A stretch of DNA of 64,000 nt from an uncultured Lentisphaeria bacterium. Lineage in GTDB: Bacteria; Verrucomicrobiota; Lentisphaeria; Victivallales; UBA1829. The notes beneath the pieces are model-generated. The model was not told the origin of the DNA and did no database searches. It saw only the letters and a list, made by a program, of their open reading frames with translations. Each line of letters begins with the position of its first letter. Positions within the stretch are counted from its first letter, which is position 1. The DNA lies in the NCBI GenBank assembly GCA_905197955.1, contig CAJKAR010000007.1, positions 62,001 to 126,000 on the forward strand. The letters run 5' to 3'. The translations under genes and the position numbers were made by a program. Of this stretch, positions 39,965 to 47,598 are shown piece after piece.

Positions 39965-40716
39965 TCTGTATCCTTATTTTCTCGTTTTGCTGAATGGGCG
40001 GGGACGGCGCGGACGATCCGATCCCAGTCGCCGACCTGTCGGATCATTTCGCCGGGTTTTACGATCAGGAATTCCTCATCGGTCCACTCTCCGGAGAGCA
40101 GAGTGCGGATCAGATGAAGAGATCCTTCCAGAGTTTCGAACGAGCGCCCCTCTTTTTCCGCATGTTCCCGGCAGCATTCCATGGCTTCGGTGCAGGGAAT
40201 TTCCGGGGTGTGGATGAAGTAGATCGGACGGAGTTCGCCGTCGAGTTTCGGATGCATTGCCTCGTAGATGTATCGGGCATCCTCTTCGCCGTACTGTTCC
40301 ACGAGTGCTTCCCAGCCGTCGCCGAGGATCATTTCCCCGTCGGAAAAATAGTAGTCTCCGTGTTCCACGAACCCGATGGATCCGAACGGCGTGCTCGGCA
40401 TCGGGGAGAAGATCTCTTCGAAACGCTTGCGGCTCCCGAGGAGAATGCCGCAGCAGTCGTGACTGCGCGGGATGACTACGGGAACAGTTCGCGCGCAGAG
40501 TCCTTCGGCAGCGCTTCCGCAGAGACCGTAGGCGAGCAGAACGGCATCGAACTCCGGCGAGGAGTCGATTTTTTCCTGGAGTTTTTTCCGCAGCTCCGCC
40601 GGATGGGCGTGCTCTCCCAGTTCCAGAAATTCGATTGTCAGGTGATGAGGCGATTCCATCGCCGCGTATTTGAGTTCATGGGAGAAGACATTGCAGGAAA
40701 TGACTTTGAATTTCAT
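39961..40716 (-). CDS. DUF1638 protein of the corrinoid operon
   Basis: 251 aa. The pattern matches DUF1638: FLELGEHAHPAELRKKLQEKID (about 31-52), VLLAYGLCGSAAEGL (about 59-73), VVIPRSHDCCGILLGSRKRFEE (about 79-100) and CREHAEKEGR. Members sit in methylamine-, glycine-betaine- and methoxyl-type corrinoid operons of anaerobes; their role is unknown, and conserved Cys and His suggest metal or cofactor binding. Overlaps the genes on both sides by 4 bases each. Confidence 0.88.
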   Translation of the reverse strand: MKFKVISCNVFSHELKYAAMESPHHLTIEFLELGEHAHPAELRKKLQEKIDSSPEFDAVLLAYGLCGSAAEGLCARTVPVVIPRSHDCCGILLGSRKRFEEIFSPMPSTPFGSIGFVEHGDYYFSDGEMILGDGWEALVEQYGEEDARYIYEAMHPKLDGELRPIYFIHTPEIPCTEAMECCREHAEKEGRSFETLEGSLHLIRTLLSGEWTDEEFLIVKPGEMIRQVGDWDRIVRAVPAHSAKRENKDTE

Positions 40717-42155
40717 GGCAGCATCAATCCGTCGATGTAGTTGTTTTCAAATTCCGGGAGCGCGTTGAGCGGCAGTTCGCACGGCTCCGCGGAAAGCCGT
40801 TCCAGTTCGGAAAGCATTTCCGGTTTTGCCGCCAGCTCCGCCGCGCCCGCCAGACTGGTGTTGCCGACAATCCGGCATTCCACATCCGGCAGCATCCCGA
40901 TGGCTTTTGCATTTGCCAGATCCAGATAACGGGCAAATCCCCCGGCAAGCAGAATCCGCTTTACTGGTGTTGCGCAGTAATCCGCAAGCGTCTGGATTCC
41001 GGCAGCGACAGCGGCTTTGGCCTTCAGCAGCTGGGAGATCTCCTCTTCGCTGATCGAGAGCGAATCCGTAAAGGCAAACCGGTCCGCTTCAGGCTGGAGA
41101 CGACCGAACTCGTTCAGCTGCTCTTTCCGGCGCAGGACCGCAAGAAAATCGATCATGGCCGATCCGCAGAGTCCTCTGGCATTTCCGCCTCCGAGCACAG
41201 AAAATGTTCCATCGGGGAAATAGTGGTCGATGGCCCCCTCAACGGCGCGGCTTCCGCAGGGAATTCCTCCGCCTTCGAATGCAGGACCCGCCGCGGCGGC
41301 GGTACAGAAAATCTTTTCGGATGTCCGGAAGACTATTTCGCAGTTCGTGCCGATGTCCACCAGCATCTCTCCCGGCTGCGGATTGGTCCTGGCTATTCCC
41401 GCAACCAGATCTCCGCCGACATAACCGGCAATCGCCGGCACAGTCAGCACCGGGATGTCCGGCGGCATGGAAATCAATCCGCAGTCGCGCGCCGTGCGGA
41501 TCGGGAAACAGCGAGTCGGCGGAAGAAAAGGCATCGTTCCGACCGGTGTCGGATCAATCCCGTGGAACAGCAGACTCATGACCGTATTGCCTGCAACGGC
41601 AATGCGGATGCAGTCCGATCCATCCAGTTCCGCAAGAAGTTTGCTGATGGTGTCTGCGACGGCTTTCCGTTCCTCTTCCAGCGCCTCGGGCGAACTTCCG
41701 GCATGGACAATTCGCGAAATGACATTGTCGCCGAAACGGCTCTGTCCGTTGAAGGCGCTTGCGCGGGCGGTGATTCTGCCATCGACGAGTTTGACCGCCG
41801 CAACCGTGGTCGTCCCGATATCGACCCCGATCACCGGTGCGGAAATCCGGGCCAGGGGTGCGCCGGTCCAGTCGGCGAGAATGCTCCCGGAGGAGAGGGA
41901 GCGATACGAGGTTTCCGGAACTTCGACACATCCGTTTTCACTTGTCAGCACTGTCCGGCAGGCTTTGGCGGAGATGCCCGGCGGAGAAACGGAAACCTCT
42001 TCGCCGTCAATGCGATAGGTCCCGGAGAGAAGCTGAACGCGGCAGCGCCCGCAGCTTCCGTTTCCGCCGCAGCGCAGATCCAGCGGACAGCCTTGCGCTT
42101 CCAGAAGATCCGCGAGAGATCCCGTTTCTTTCCGTCTGGTCAGTTCCAGTTTCAT
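40713..42155 (-). CDS. RACo-like ATP-dependent reductive activator of corrinoid protein
   Basis: 480 aa, shorter than the usual 600 or more. An N-terminal 2Fe-2S ferredoxin domain has C29, C35 and C38 in LRCGGNGSCGRCRV and C66 in AKACRTV. It passes directly to an ASKHA-type ATPase: IGVDIGTTTVAAVKLVDG (about 107-124), AFNGQSRFGDNVISRI, AVAGNTVMSLLFHG, LVDIGTNCEIVF, AAAAGPAFEGGGI and ILLAGGFARYLDL. This is the design of RACo/RamA proteins, which use ATP to reduce inactive cob(II)alamin to cob(I)alamin. The gene overlaps its neighbours by 4 bases at both ends. Confidence 0.93.
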   Translation of the reverse strand: MKLELTRRKETGSLADLLEAQGCPLDLRCGGNGSCGRCRVQLLSGTYRIDGEEVSVSPPGISAKACRTVLTSENGCVEVPETSYRSLSSGSILADWTGAPLARISAPVIGVDIGTTTVAAVKLVDGRITARASAFNGQSRFGDNVISRIVHAGSSPEALEEERKAVADTISKLLAELDGSDCIRIAVAGNTVMSLLFHGIDPTPVGTMPFLPPTRCFPIRTARDCGLISMPPDIPVLTVPAIAGYVGGDLVAGIARTNPQPGEMLVDIGTNCEIVFRTSEKIFCTAAAAGPAFEGGGIPCGSRAVEGAIDHYFPDGTFSVLGGGNARGLCGSAMIDFLAVLRRKEQLNEFGRLQPEADRFAFTDSLSISEEEISQLLKAKAAVAAGIQTLADYCATPVKRILLAGGFARYLDLANAKAIGMLPDVECRIVGNTSLAGAAELAAKPEMLSELERLSAEPCELPLNALPEFENNYIDGLMLP

Positions 42156-43204
42156 GAATGATAAGTCCCGATCCGGAGTCCGTTTTCGAGGAAATAGCGG
42201 TAGCAGTCATAGTCCGTCGATTCCGGAATGGAGTGGTCGGAATGGAGAATGAAACCGTTTTTCTGCATGACGATCGGCACTTTGCTTTCGAGTTCGTGCA
42301 GAATTCCGGGACGATCATTCTTCGTGATCGGACGCACATCGAGTCCGCCCATGAGAGCGATTTTGTCTCCGAAGTTGTCATAGATGCGCAGGAGATCCAT
42401 TCCCGCCTTGACCTCCATGGCCTGAAGACAGTCGATTCCCGCTTCGACCATGCCCGGCAGAAGCGGCTCCACAAAACCGCAGGAGTGCATGAGAACCGGA
42501 AGCCCGAGATCGTGCGCGAACGCGATGGTCCTTGCATGGGCGGGCTGAATGAGTTCCCGGTACATCTCCGGCGACATGAAGGGACGTCCCTTGAATCCCA
42601 TGTCCTCAAAGAACCAGATTCCATCGGGTTTTCCCTCCTCTGCGATGAGGATCTCCATCAGATGGATCCAGAGATCGGCATAGGTTTCGACCATGTCTTT
42701 GACCCAGTCCGGATCCAGCGCCATCCCCATGAGGAAGTTTTCGTGTCCGCAGATCGGATGGATCGATTCGAAAACATTGACGCCTGCCCAGCAGAAGAAA
42801 CGTCCCTTTTCCTCGCAGTGGCGCTTGTCTCTGCGGTAGGTGTCGAAGGCGATGCGCTTTCGTTCCGGGGTCAGGAAAGGTTTTGCCTTTTCCTCCCAGT
42901 CGGCACGGTCGGTGATGGAATAGCCGAGATGTTCGGGAGTGGTGTCATGGCCCTTGTATCGGCGCATGGTGGCGCCGTTGCCGTCGAGGAAGGTCCTGGT
43001 GTCCTCATCCTCGGCGACGAGCTTGTCCTGCATGTCCGGATTGATCTTGAGGTTGAAGGTCCAGTTCATGGCGATGTCGAGATTGAAATGGTCCTCCGGG
43101 GATTCGCCGGGAGGGAAGGTGCCTTGCTCCACCCAGTGGGAGATGGTGTGGTTCCAGAATTGTTCCATCACGGCGACCCGTTCTTTACCAGTCAGTTCTG
43201 TCAT
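42152..43204 (-). CDS. Uroporphyrinogen decarboxylase-family methyltransferase (corrinoid-linked), 1
   Basis: 350 aa with a UroD/MtaA-like fold. Motifs: FEDMGFKGRPFMSPEMYREL (about 198-217), LPVLMHSCGFVEPLLPGM (about 234-251, with H-x-C zinc-type motif), IDCLQAMEVKAGMDL and MGGLDVRP (about 288-295). The last is typical of MT2/MtaA relatives. It follows the corrinoid protein gene and overlaps the RACo gene. With the second UroD-like protein it could make a substrate-side and acceptor-side methyltransferase pair. Confidence 0.87.
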   Translation of the reverse strand: MTELTGKERVAVMEQFWNHTISHWVEQGTFPPGESPEDHFNLDIAMNWTFNLKINPDMQDKLVAEDEDTRTFLDGNGATMRRYKGHDTTPEHLGYSITDRADWEEKAKPFLTPERKRIAFDTYRRDKRHCEEKGRFFCWAGVNVFESIHPICGHENFLMGMALDPDWVKDMVETYADLWIHLMEILIAEEGKPDGIWFFEDMGFKGRPFMSPEMYRELIQPAHARTIAFAHDLGLPVLMHSCGFVEPLLPGMVEAGIDCLQAMEVKAGMDLLRIYDNFGDKIALMGGLDVRPITKNDRPGILHELESKVPIVMQKNGFILHSDHSIPESTDYDCYRYFLENGLRIGTYHS

Positions 43205-43242
43205 GACAGTCTCCAGCGTTCTTCCGTTCGGATGTTGCGGGA

Positions 43243-43869
43243 TCAGCAGGCGCGGTGGTAGAGGGAATCTACGAGTTTGACGGCGCCGTTGGCATCTTCA
43301 CTGTATCCGTCTGCGCCGATTTCGTCGGCGAACGCCTGGGTGACGGGAGCTCCGCCGATGATGACTTTGACATTGGTGCCCTTGAAGTGTTCGACCACCT
43401 CTCTCATATAGGGCATGGTTGTTGTGAGCAGGGAGCTGCAGGCGACGATTTCCGCGCCTTGTTTTACGGCACTGTCATATTTTGCGGTGTCGCAGTTGAC
43501 TCCGAGGTCGATGACATCGTATCCGGCGCCCTTGAGCATGATGGCTACGAGGTTTTTGCCGATGTCATGGAGGTCTCCCTTGACCGTTCCGATGGCGATC
43601 TTGCCGATGGATTTCCGTCCGCTGGCGGCAATGAGCGGTTCGATGAGTGCCAGACCGGTCTGCATGGCGCGGGCGGCGATGAGGAGTTCCGGGACATAGG
43701 CTTCATTCCGGGAGAACTTGTCGCCGATTTCCCGCATGGCGGGGATCATTCCTTCGTCGAGAAGGCGGTTGATGTCCTCTTTTTCCTCAATGGCGGCCTG
43801 AACGATTGCGGTCACGTCATTCCGTTTTCCTTTGATGATTGCGGTACGCAGCGCTCCAAAATCAGTCAT
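43243..43869 (-). CDS. Corrinoid (B12)-binding methyl carrier protein
   Basis: 208 aa from the ATG at 43869 (AAGGAG 7 bases upstream). An N-terminal helical cap (about 1-90) is followed by a Rossmann-like B12 domain: VKGDLHDIGKNLVAIMLKGAGYDVIDLG with the DxHxxG cobalt-ligand motif, then SSLLTTTMPYMREVVE and VIIGGAPVTQAFADEIGADGYSEDA. This is the MtaC/MtbC/MtmC-type carrier of methyl groups. First gene of a five-gene operon and divergent from an AraC regulator. Confidence 0.95.
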   Translation of the reverse strand: MTDFGALRTAIIKGKRNDVTAIVQAAIEEKEDINRLLDEGMIPAMREIGDKFSRNEAYVPELLIAARAMQTGLALIEPLIAASGRKSIGKIAIGTVKGDLHDIGKNLVAIMLKGAGYDVIDLGVNCDTAKYDSAVKQGAEIVACSSLLTTTMPYMREVVEHFKGTNVKVIIGGAPVTQAFADEIGADGYSEDANGAVKLVDSLYHRAC

Positions 43870-44023
43870 GGTCAATCTCCTTTTTTACGGATTCCTTTTA
43901 CGACCGTGTTGCATTTTGTATTGTTCTGTTTTGCCGTTTGCTTTCCTGCGATGACTGGTCGAAGAAGAGCAACAGTCCTTCTGTTCTTATCGTAATTTAT
44001 GCGGCGAAAAGAAAAATATCTTC

Positions 44024-44052
44024 TTGTATTTTGAAAAGTTTTGCTCTATATT
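44024..44052 (+). promoter_or_regulatory. Predicted promoter of the AraC gene, giving a leaderless mRNA
   Basis: TTGTAT (44024-44029), 17-base spacer, TATATT (44047-44052). The ATG at 44061 starts 8 bases after the -10, where transcription would begin, and no ribosome site precedes it. Confidence 0.6.
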
Positions 44053-44060
44053 AACTTATT

Positions 44061-44987
44061 ATGCGGACAATAACTCTGGAACTGGACAATTTTATCAACC
44101 CGGCTGTCGGTGCGGAGGTTTCGTTTCATTCCATCAGCTGGAACCGGGAGCATAAGCAGACGTCGATTCCCAGCGGCGGCAATCTGCATTATCACTCTCT
44201 GCCCTCCGGCGGAACCGTTCCGCACACCCACGAGTTCGGGGAGCTGATTTTTATTCTCTCCGGCTCGATCATCCACCAGGTCAACGGGGAGCGGCAGCTT
44301 CTGGAGGCGAACGATGTGGCGTTTGTCCGTCCGAGCGATCTGCACGGCTTTCTTCCGCCGGAGAAGGGCGAGCACTGTGAACTGCTTCTGCTTTCTTTCT
44401 GTCTTGAATTCTTCTACACGCTCAGCCAGTATCTCGAAAACGATGAGTTTCTGCATCGCTATACGGAAAGTGTTCTGCCTGCGGTCTGCCGTCTGCCCGA
44501 AAGCCTGATGAACGATCTCTCTCTTCAGCTTTTGAACCTGAATGCCCAGAATCTGGCGCCGTCGCTCCGGAAGATCCGCTTCAAGATGCTTCTCCTTCAG
44601 CTTTTCACCCGTTGTTTTCTGGATACGGAGCGGTCTGCGAATCCGGCCGCTCCGGAGTGGCTGAACATGCTCTGCGCACGCATGAAGCAGCCCGAAAATT
44701 TCATCCCCGGATTGAAACGAATGCAGAAACTTTCCGGTTATACGCCGGAGTATCTCTGCAAAACGTTCCGCAAGTATCTTGGTCAGAGTCCCACAGAGTT
44801 TATCAACGAGCTGCGCATCAACCATGCCGCGCGGTTGCTGGCGGATTCCGATCTGGGAATTTCCGAGATCGCATTTGAACTGAAGTTCCAGAGTTTGAGT
44901 CGCTTCTATCATCTGTTCAAGCGACAGTATGCCTGTACGCCGGTCGAATACCGGAAGCGCGCGCTTTCCGCGAAACGCCTGCTTTGA
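44061..44987 (+). CDS. AraC-family regulator with cupin sensor, next to the corrinoid operon
   Basis: 308 aa. N-terminal cupin: HYHSLPSGGTVPHTHEFGELIFILSGSIIHQVNG (about 43-76). C-terminal AraC double helix-turn-helix: LQKLSGYTPEYLCKTFRKYLGQSPTEFINELRINHAARLLADSDLGISEIAFELKF-type region, about residues 220-298. The design resembles ChbR-like sugar or metabolite regulators. It is transcribed away from the corrinoid operon and is the natural candidate to control it. No ribosome site precedes the ATG. Confidence 0.92.
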   Translation: MRTITLELDNFINPAVGAEVSFHSISWNREHKQTSIPSGGNLHYHSLPSGGTVPHTHEFGELIFILSGSIIHQVNGERQLLEANDVAFVRPSDLHGFLPPEKGEHCELLLLSFCLEFFYTLSQYLENDEFLHRYTESVLPAVCRLPESLMNDLSLQLLNLNAQNLAPSLRKIRFKMLLLQLFTRCFLDTERSANPAAPEWLNMLCARMKQPENFIPGLKRMQKLSGYTPEYLCKTFRKYLGQSPTEFINELRINHAARLLADSDLGISEIAFELKFQSLSRFYHLFKRQYACTPVEYRKRALSAKRLL

Positions 44988-44994
44988 TTGGTCG

Positions 44995-45021
44995 GGCGAT
45001 TCCGTTTTTTCCGGAATCGCC
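44995..45021. terminator. Perfect hairpin between convergent genes
   Basis: GGCGATTCCG and CGGAATCGCC flank a T-rich loop, between the AraC stop and the convergent esterase stop. A bidirectional terminator is likely, though no T run follows the stem. Confidence 0.55.
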
Positions 45022-45032
45022 TCCGGTCCGGA

Positions 45033-45674
45033 TCAGAGAGCGAGTGTCCGGCAGATCACTTCGGCGATTTCTTCGGCAATTTTACGGGAGCCTTCCTCGT
45101 TGTAGTGAACCCAGTCGCGATGCAGGTGGGTGGTATGTTTTTCGGCGAAGGTGTAGAGATCGTTGAATTGGACGCCGAATTCGGAAAGAGTCGTTTTTGC
45201 GATTTCGTTATAGTTGCGGATTTCCGCGTTTCTGCGGCAGAGGAACGACGGAATCTGGTCTTCCAGAACGGGAGTGGTGTATGCGAAAATGATTTCCGCC
45301 CGCGGGAAGAGGGTTCGGATGCGGTTGTGAACGCGCCGGATCATATGGGCGTAAAAATCGGGCGGCGTGAGGTTTTCCTCCTCATAGGTGTAGTATCCGG
45401 CGACGCAGCGGGCGGTATCGGCGGCGGCTTCCCCGGTCTCGCCGATTCCGAGATGGCCGACATCCCAGAGGCCGTTGTTCCAGTGAACCAGATCCACATC
45501 ATCTCCGGCAAGATGCAGCTGCGCCTTCCAGTCCTGAAGCTGACGGAGCGTGTATTGCGCAAAGCGTCCGTTGTCCGGCGGATAGACCACCTCCGCCTTG
45601 TCTTTCAGCAGTTCGCAGACAAACTGATCGTATCCCATCCGGATGGAATCCCCGAGGAGAAGCACTTTTTTCAT
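45033..45674 (-). CDS. SGNH/GDSL-family hydrolase
   Basis: 213 aa from the ATG at 45674 (AAGGAAGGG upstream); a longer in-frame reading overlaps the AraC gene and is rejected. Block I VLLLGDSIRMGYD (S10 nucleophile), block III-like VHWNNGLWD, and the terminal DWVHYNEEG with the Asp-x-x-His pair. No signal peptide, so cytoplasmic. SGNH enzymes deacetylate sugars or hydrolyse other esters. Downstream of the AraC gene on the same strand with a 107-base gap; a function in removing acetyl groups from the imported sugar would fit. Confidence 0.88.
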   Translation of the reverse strand: MKKVLLLGDSIRMGYDQFVCELLKDKAEVVYPPDNGRFAQYTLRQLQDWKAQLHLAGDDVDLVHWNNGLWDVGHLGIGETGEAAADTARCVAGYYTYEEENLTPPDFYAHMIRRVHNRIRTLFPRAEIIFAYTTPVLEDQIPSFLCRRNAEIRNYNEIAKTTLSEFGVQFNDLYTFAEKHTTHLHRDWVHYNEEGSRKIAEEIAEVICRTLAL

Positions 45675-45781
45675 TTTCACGACCCTTCCTTTTTTACCGA
45701 TGTTGAAATGAAACTCCGGCAATATACATCGGAAAGCGGAAAACATCAATCCATATTTATCCGGTTTCCGGCAGGAGGGGA

Positions 45782-46606
45782 TCAATCCATAGTGGATCGT
45801 CTCCGGTAGTCCGCTGGAGTCATGCCGGTGTTTTTCCGGATCAGGCGGCAGAAATAACTGACATACGCAATGCCGCAGGCATAGGCGATCTCCTTGACCG
45901 GCAGTTCCGTTTCCCGGAGCAGCGAGAGCGCGTGCTGAATCCGGATCTGATCCAGATAGGTTCCCGGAGAGAGGGACATCATCCGGAAGAAGATCCGGTT
46001 CAGGGTGGTCCTGTGGATTCCGAGCTCTTCCGCCAGAGAGCCGACCGTCACTTCGGGATCGACGAATCCCTCGTGCGCAAGTTCGATGAACCGTTTGACC
46101 AGATCGTGTTCGCGTGATCCTCCCATTTTTCCGCCTGCGAGCGCGAGCAGTTCCGCCGCGAGCGCGACCGCATGACGCTGGGCATACGGAGTCCGCTGTT
46201 TGAGCAGGGATTCGATTTCCAGAAAATATTTGACGGGACATTCGCCGGCATAAAGACTGGTCTGGGGATAACCGTAGGAGGTCATGAAATCGGCCGCGCG
46301 GGGACCGTCGAACGTGAACCAGTAATAGCACCATCGGGAGTCGGGATCGACCGCCCTGTGATGGTGTTCCTCCAGCGGAAGGTGGTAGAAGACTTCGCCC
46401 GGAGCGAGACGGATGATCCGGTTGTCAAAAAGGATTTCGCCGGTGCCTTTCACGCACCAGAAGAGCTGGACAAAATTTTTCTGTCTGCCGGGAACACGTT
46501 CGAACCAGCCGCAGTCGGCCTCGTTGTAGCCGACCGACCGGACATGAATCGGCAGCGGAAGCGAGGGCAGCTGAAGCGGATCCGGACGGCTGATGATTTT
46601 GCGCAT
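45782..46606 (-). CDS. AraC-family regulator of the NagB-like sugar module
   Basis: 274 aa. N-terminal cupin-type domain (FVQLFWCVKGTGEILFDNRIIRLAPGEVFYHLP, about 45-77), a linker, then the AraC DNA-binding part with VTVGSLAEELGIHRTTLNRIFFRMMSLSPGTYL and ELPVKEIAYACGIAYVSYFCRLIRKNTGMTPADYRR. Divergent from the nagB-like operon. Two direct repeats of TTTTGATGCA lie between them, one next to its own ribosome site, so it probably activates the operon and represses itself. Confidence 0.93.
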   Translation of the reverse strand: MRKIISRPDPLQLPSLPLPIHVRSVGYNEADCGWFERVPGRQKNFVQLFWCVKGTGEILFDNRIIRLAPGEVFYHLPLEEHHHRAVDPDSRWCYYWFTFDGPRAADFMTSYGYPQTSLYAGECPVKYFLEIESLLKQRTPYAQRHAVALAAELLALAGGKMGGSREHDLVKRFIELAHEGFVDPEVTVGSLAEELGIHRTTLNRIFFRMMSLSPGTYLDQIRIQHALSLLRETELPVKEIAYACGIAYVSYFCRLIRKNTGMTPADYRRRSTMD

Positions 46607-46618
46607 TTTTTTCTCTCC

Positions 46619-46648
46619 TGCATCAAAAGTATTATGATTGCATCAAAA
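46619..46648. promoter_or_regulatory. Direct repeat, probable AraC-type operator
   Basis: Two identical copies of TGCATCAAAA (46619-46628 and 46639-46648) with a period of 20 bases, about two helical turns, as in araI half-sites. The proximal copy ends 6 bases before the -35 position (46655-46660) of the nagB-like promoter. Confidence 0.6.
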
Positions 46649-46654
46649 ACAGTA

Positions 46655-46683
46655 TTCCGGAGCATAATTTAACGCGGTATAAT
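46655..46683 (+). promoter_or_regulatory. Activator-dependent promoter of the NagB-like operon
   Basis: A perfect TATAAT (46678-46683) is paired at 17 bases with a poor -35 (TTCCGG, 46655-46660). The weak -35 directly beside the direct repeats is the design of an AraC-activated promoter. Confidence 0.5.
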
Positions 46684-46736
46684 AAAAATAGCAAGAGAGT
46701 ATTCCGCAACAGAAATATAAATAAGGAGAAATGAAA

Positions 46737-47588
46737 ATGAATCGTTCGGAAGAAGTCAGAAAACTCCTCACGCTTTCCGTGGATGAGATGGTCCGGGAGG
46801 CAAAAGGTCATTTCAAAGTGACGGAAACCCTGGAAGAGCTGTATGAGTATCTTGCTGATGAGATGGTCAAAGAGTTCCAGAAAGCGGCGGCGGGGAATCG
46901 GATTGTCTCCTTCATCATGCCGGTGGGACCGACGCAGCCGTACCGGATCATGGCGGCGAAAATCAATTATCTGAATCTGAGTTTGAAAAATGTCCGCTTC
47001 TTCTTCATGGACGAGTACTGCGATGACAACGATCAGCTCATTCCGGAAACACATCCGCTGAGCTTCCGCGGACAGATCGGCGATCTGTTTTTCAACCATG
47101 TCCGTCCAGATCTTCTGATGCCGAAGGAGCAGGTTATCTTCCCGCGTCCGGAGATTCTCAAGGATCTTCCGAAAATGATCGAAGACGCCGGCGGAATCGA
47201 AGTCTGCTACGGCGGCATCGGCATTCACGGTCATATCGCCTTCAACGAACCCGGCCCCGGCGTGGCGGATACCGATCCGCGCATTCTGACGATCAACGAG
47301 TTCACGCGCACGATTGATGCAACCCGTCATCGCGGCGTGGGCGGCAATCTGGAGAACTTCCCCCGCAGAGCGATTACGCTCGGCATGAAGCAGTGCCTCG
47401 GCGCGAAAAAACTGCTGCTGATGACCCGCAATGAGTCCACGGAATTCCTCTGGGCGAACACGATTGTCCGTATTGCGGCGCTCGGACAGCCCGGCGACGA
47501 TTATCCTGTCACCTACCTGCGCAACCATCCGAACTATGTCATCGCGACGGATATCCGTAGCGCGACGGCTCCGAAGTTCAACATCTGA
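46737..47588 (+). CDS. NagB-family sugar-phosphate isomerase/deaminase-like protein with altered active site
   Basis: 283 aa from the ATG at 46737 (AAGGAG 8 bases upstream; an ATG at 46731 is too close). Glucosamine-6-phosphate deaminase fold: SFIMPVGPTQPY, VRFFFMDEYCDD (the MDEY Asp is the ring-opening base in E. coli NagB) and GGIGIHGHIAFNEPGPG. In E. coli NagB the last motif reads NDGHIAFNEP, where D141 and H143 are catalytic; here His replaces D141. A short insertion follows MDEY. It may act on a different amino-sugar or sugar phosphate. First gene of an AraC-controlled operon. Confidence 0.85.
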   Translation: MNRSEEVRKLLTLSVDEMVREAKGHFKVTETLEELYEYLADEMVKEFQKAAAGNRIVSFIMPVGPTQPYRIMAAKINYLNLSLKNVRFFFMDEYCDDNDQLIPETHPLSFRGQIGDLFFNHVRPDLLMPKEQVIFPRPEILKDLPKMIEDAGGIEVCYGGIGIHGHIAFNEPGPGVADTDPRILTINEFTRTIDATRHRGVGGNLENFPRRAITLGMKQCLGAKKLLLMTRNESTEFLWANTIVRIAALGQPGDDYPVTYLRNHPNYVIATDIRSATAPKFNI

Positions 47589-47598
47589 GAGATGCGTC

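Noticed and set aside
38870..43204. UroD-family genes as heme-pathway uroporphyrinogen decarboxylases
   Set aside because: The context (corrinoid carrier, RACo, DUF1638) and the His-x-Cys motif point to methyl transfer; no other heme gene is present.
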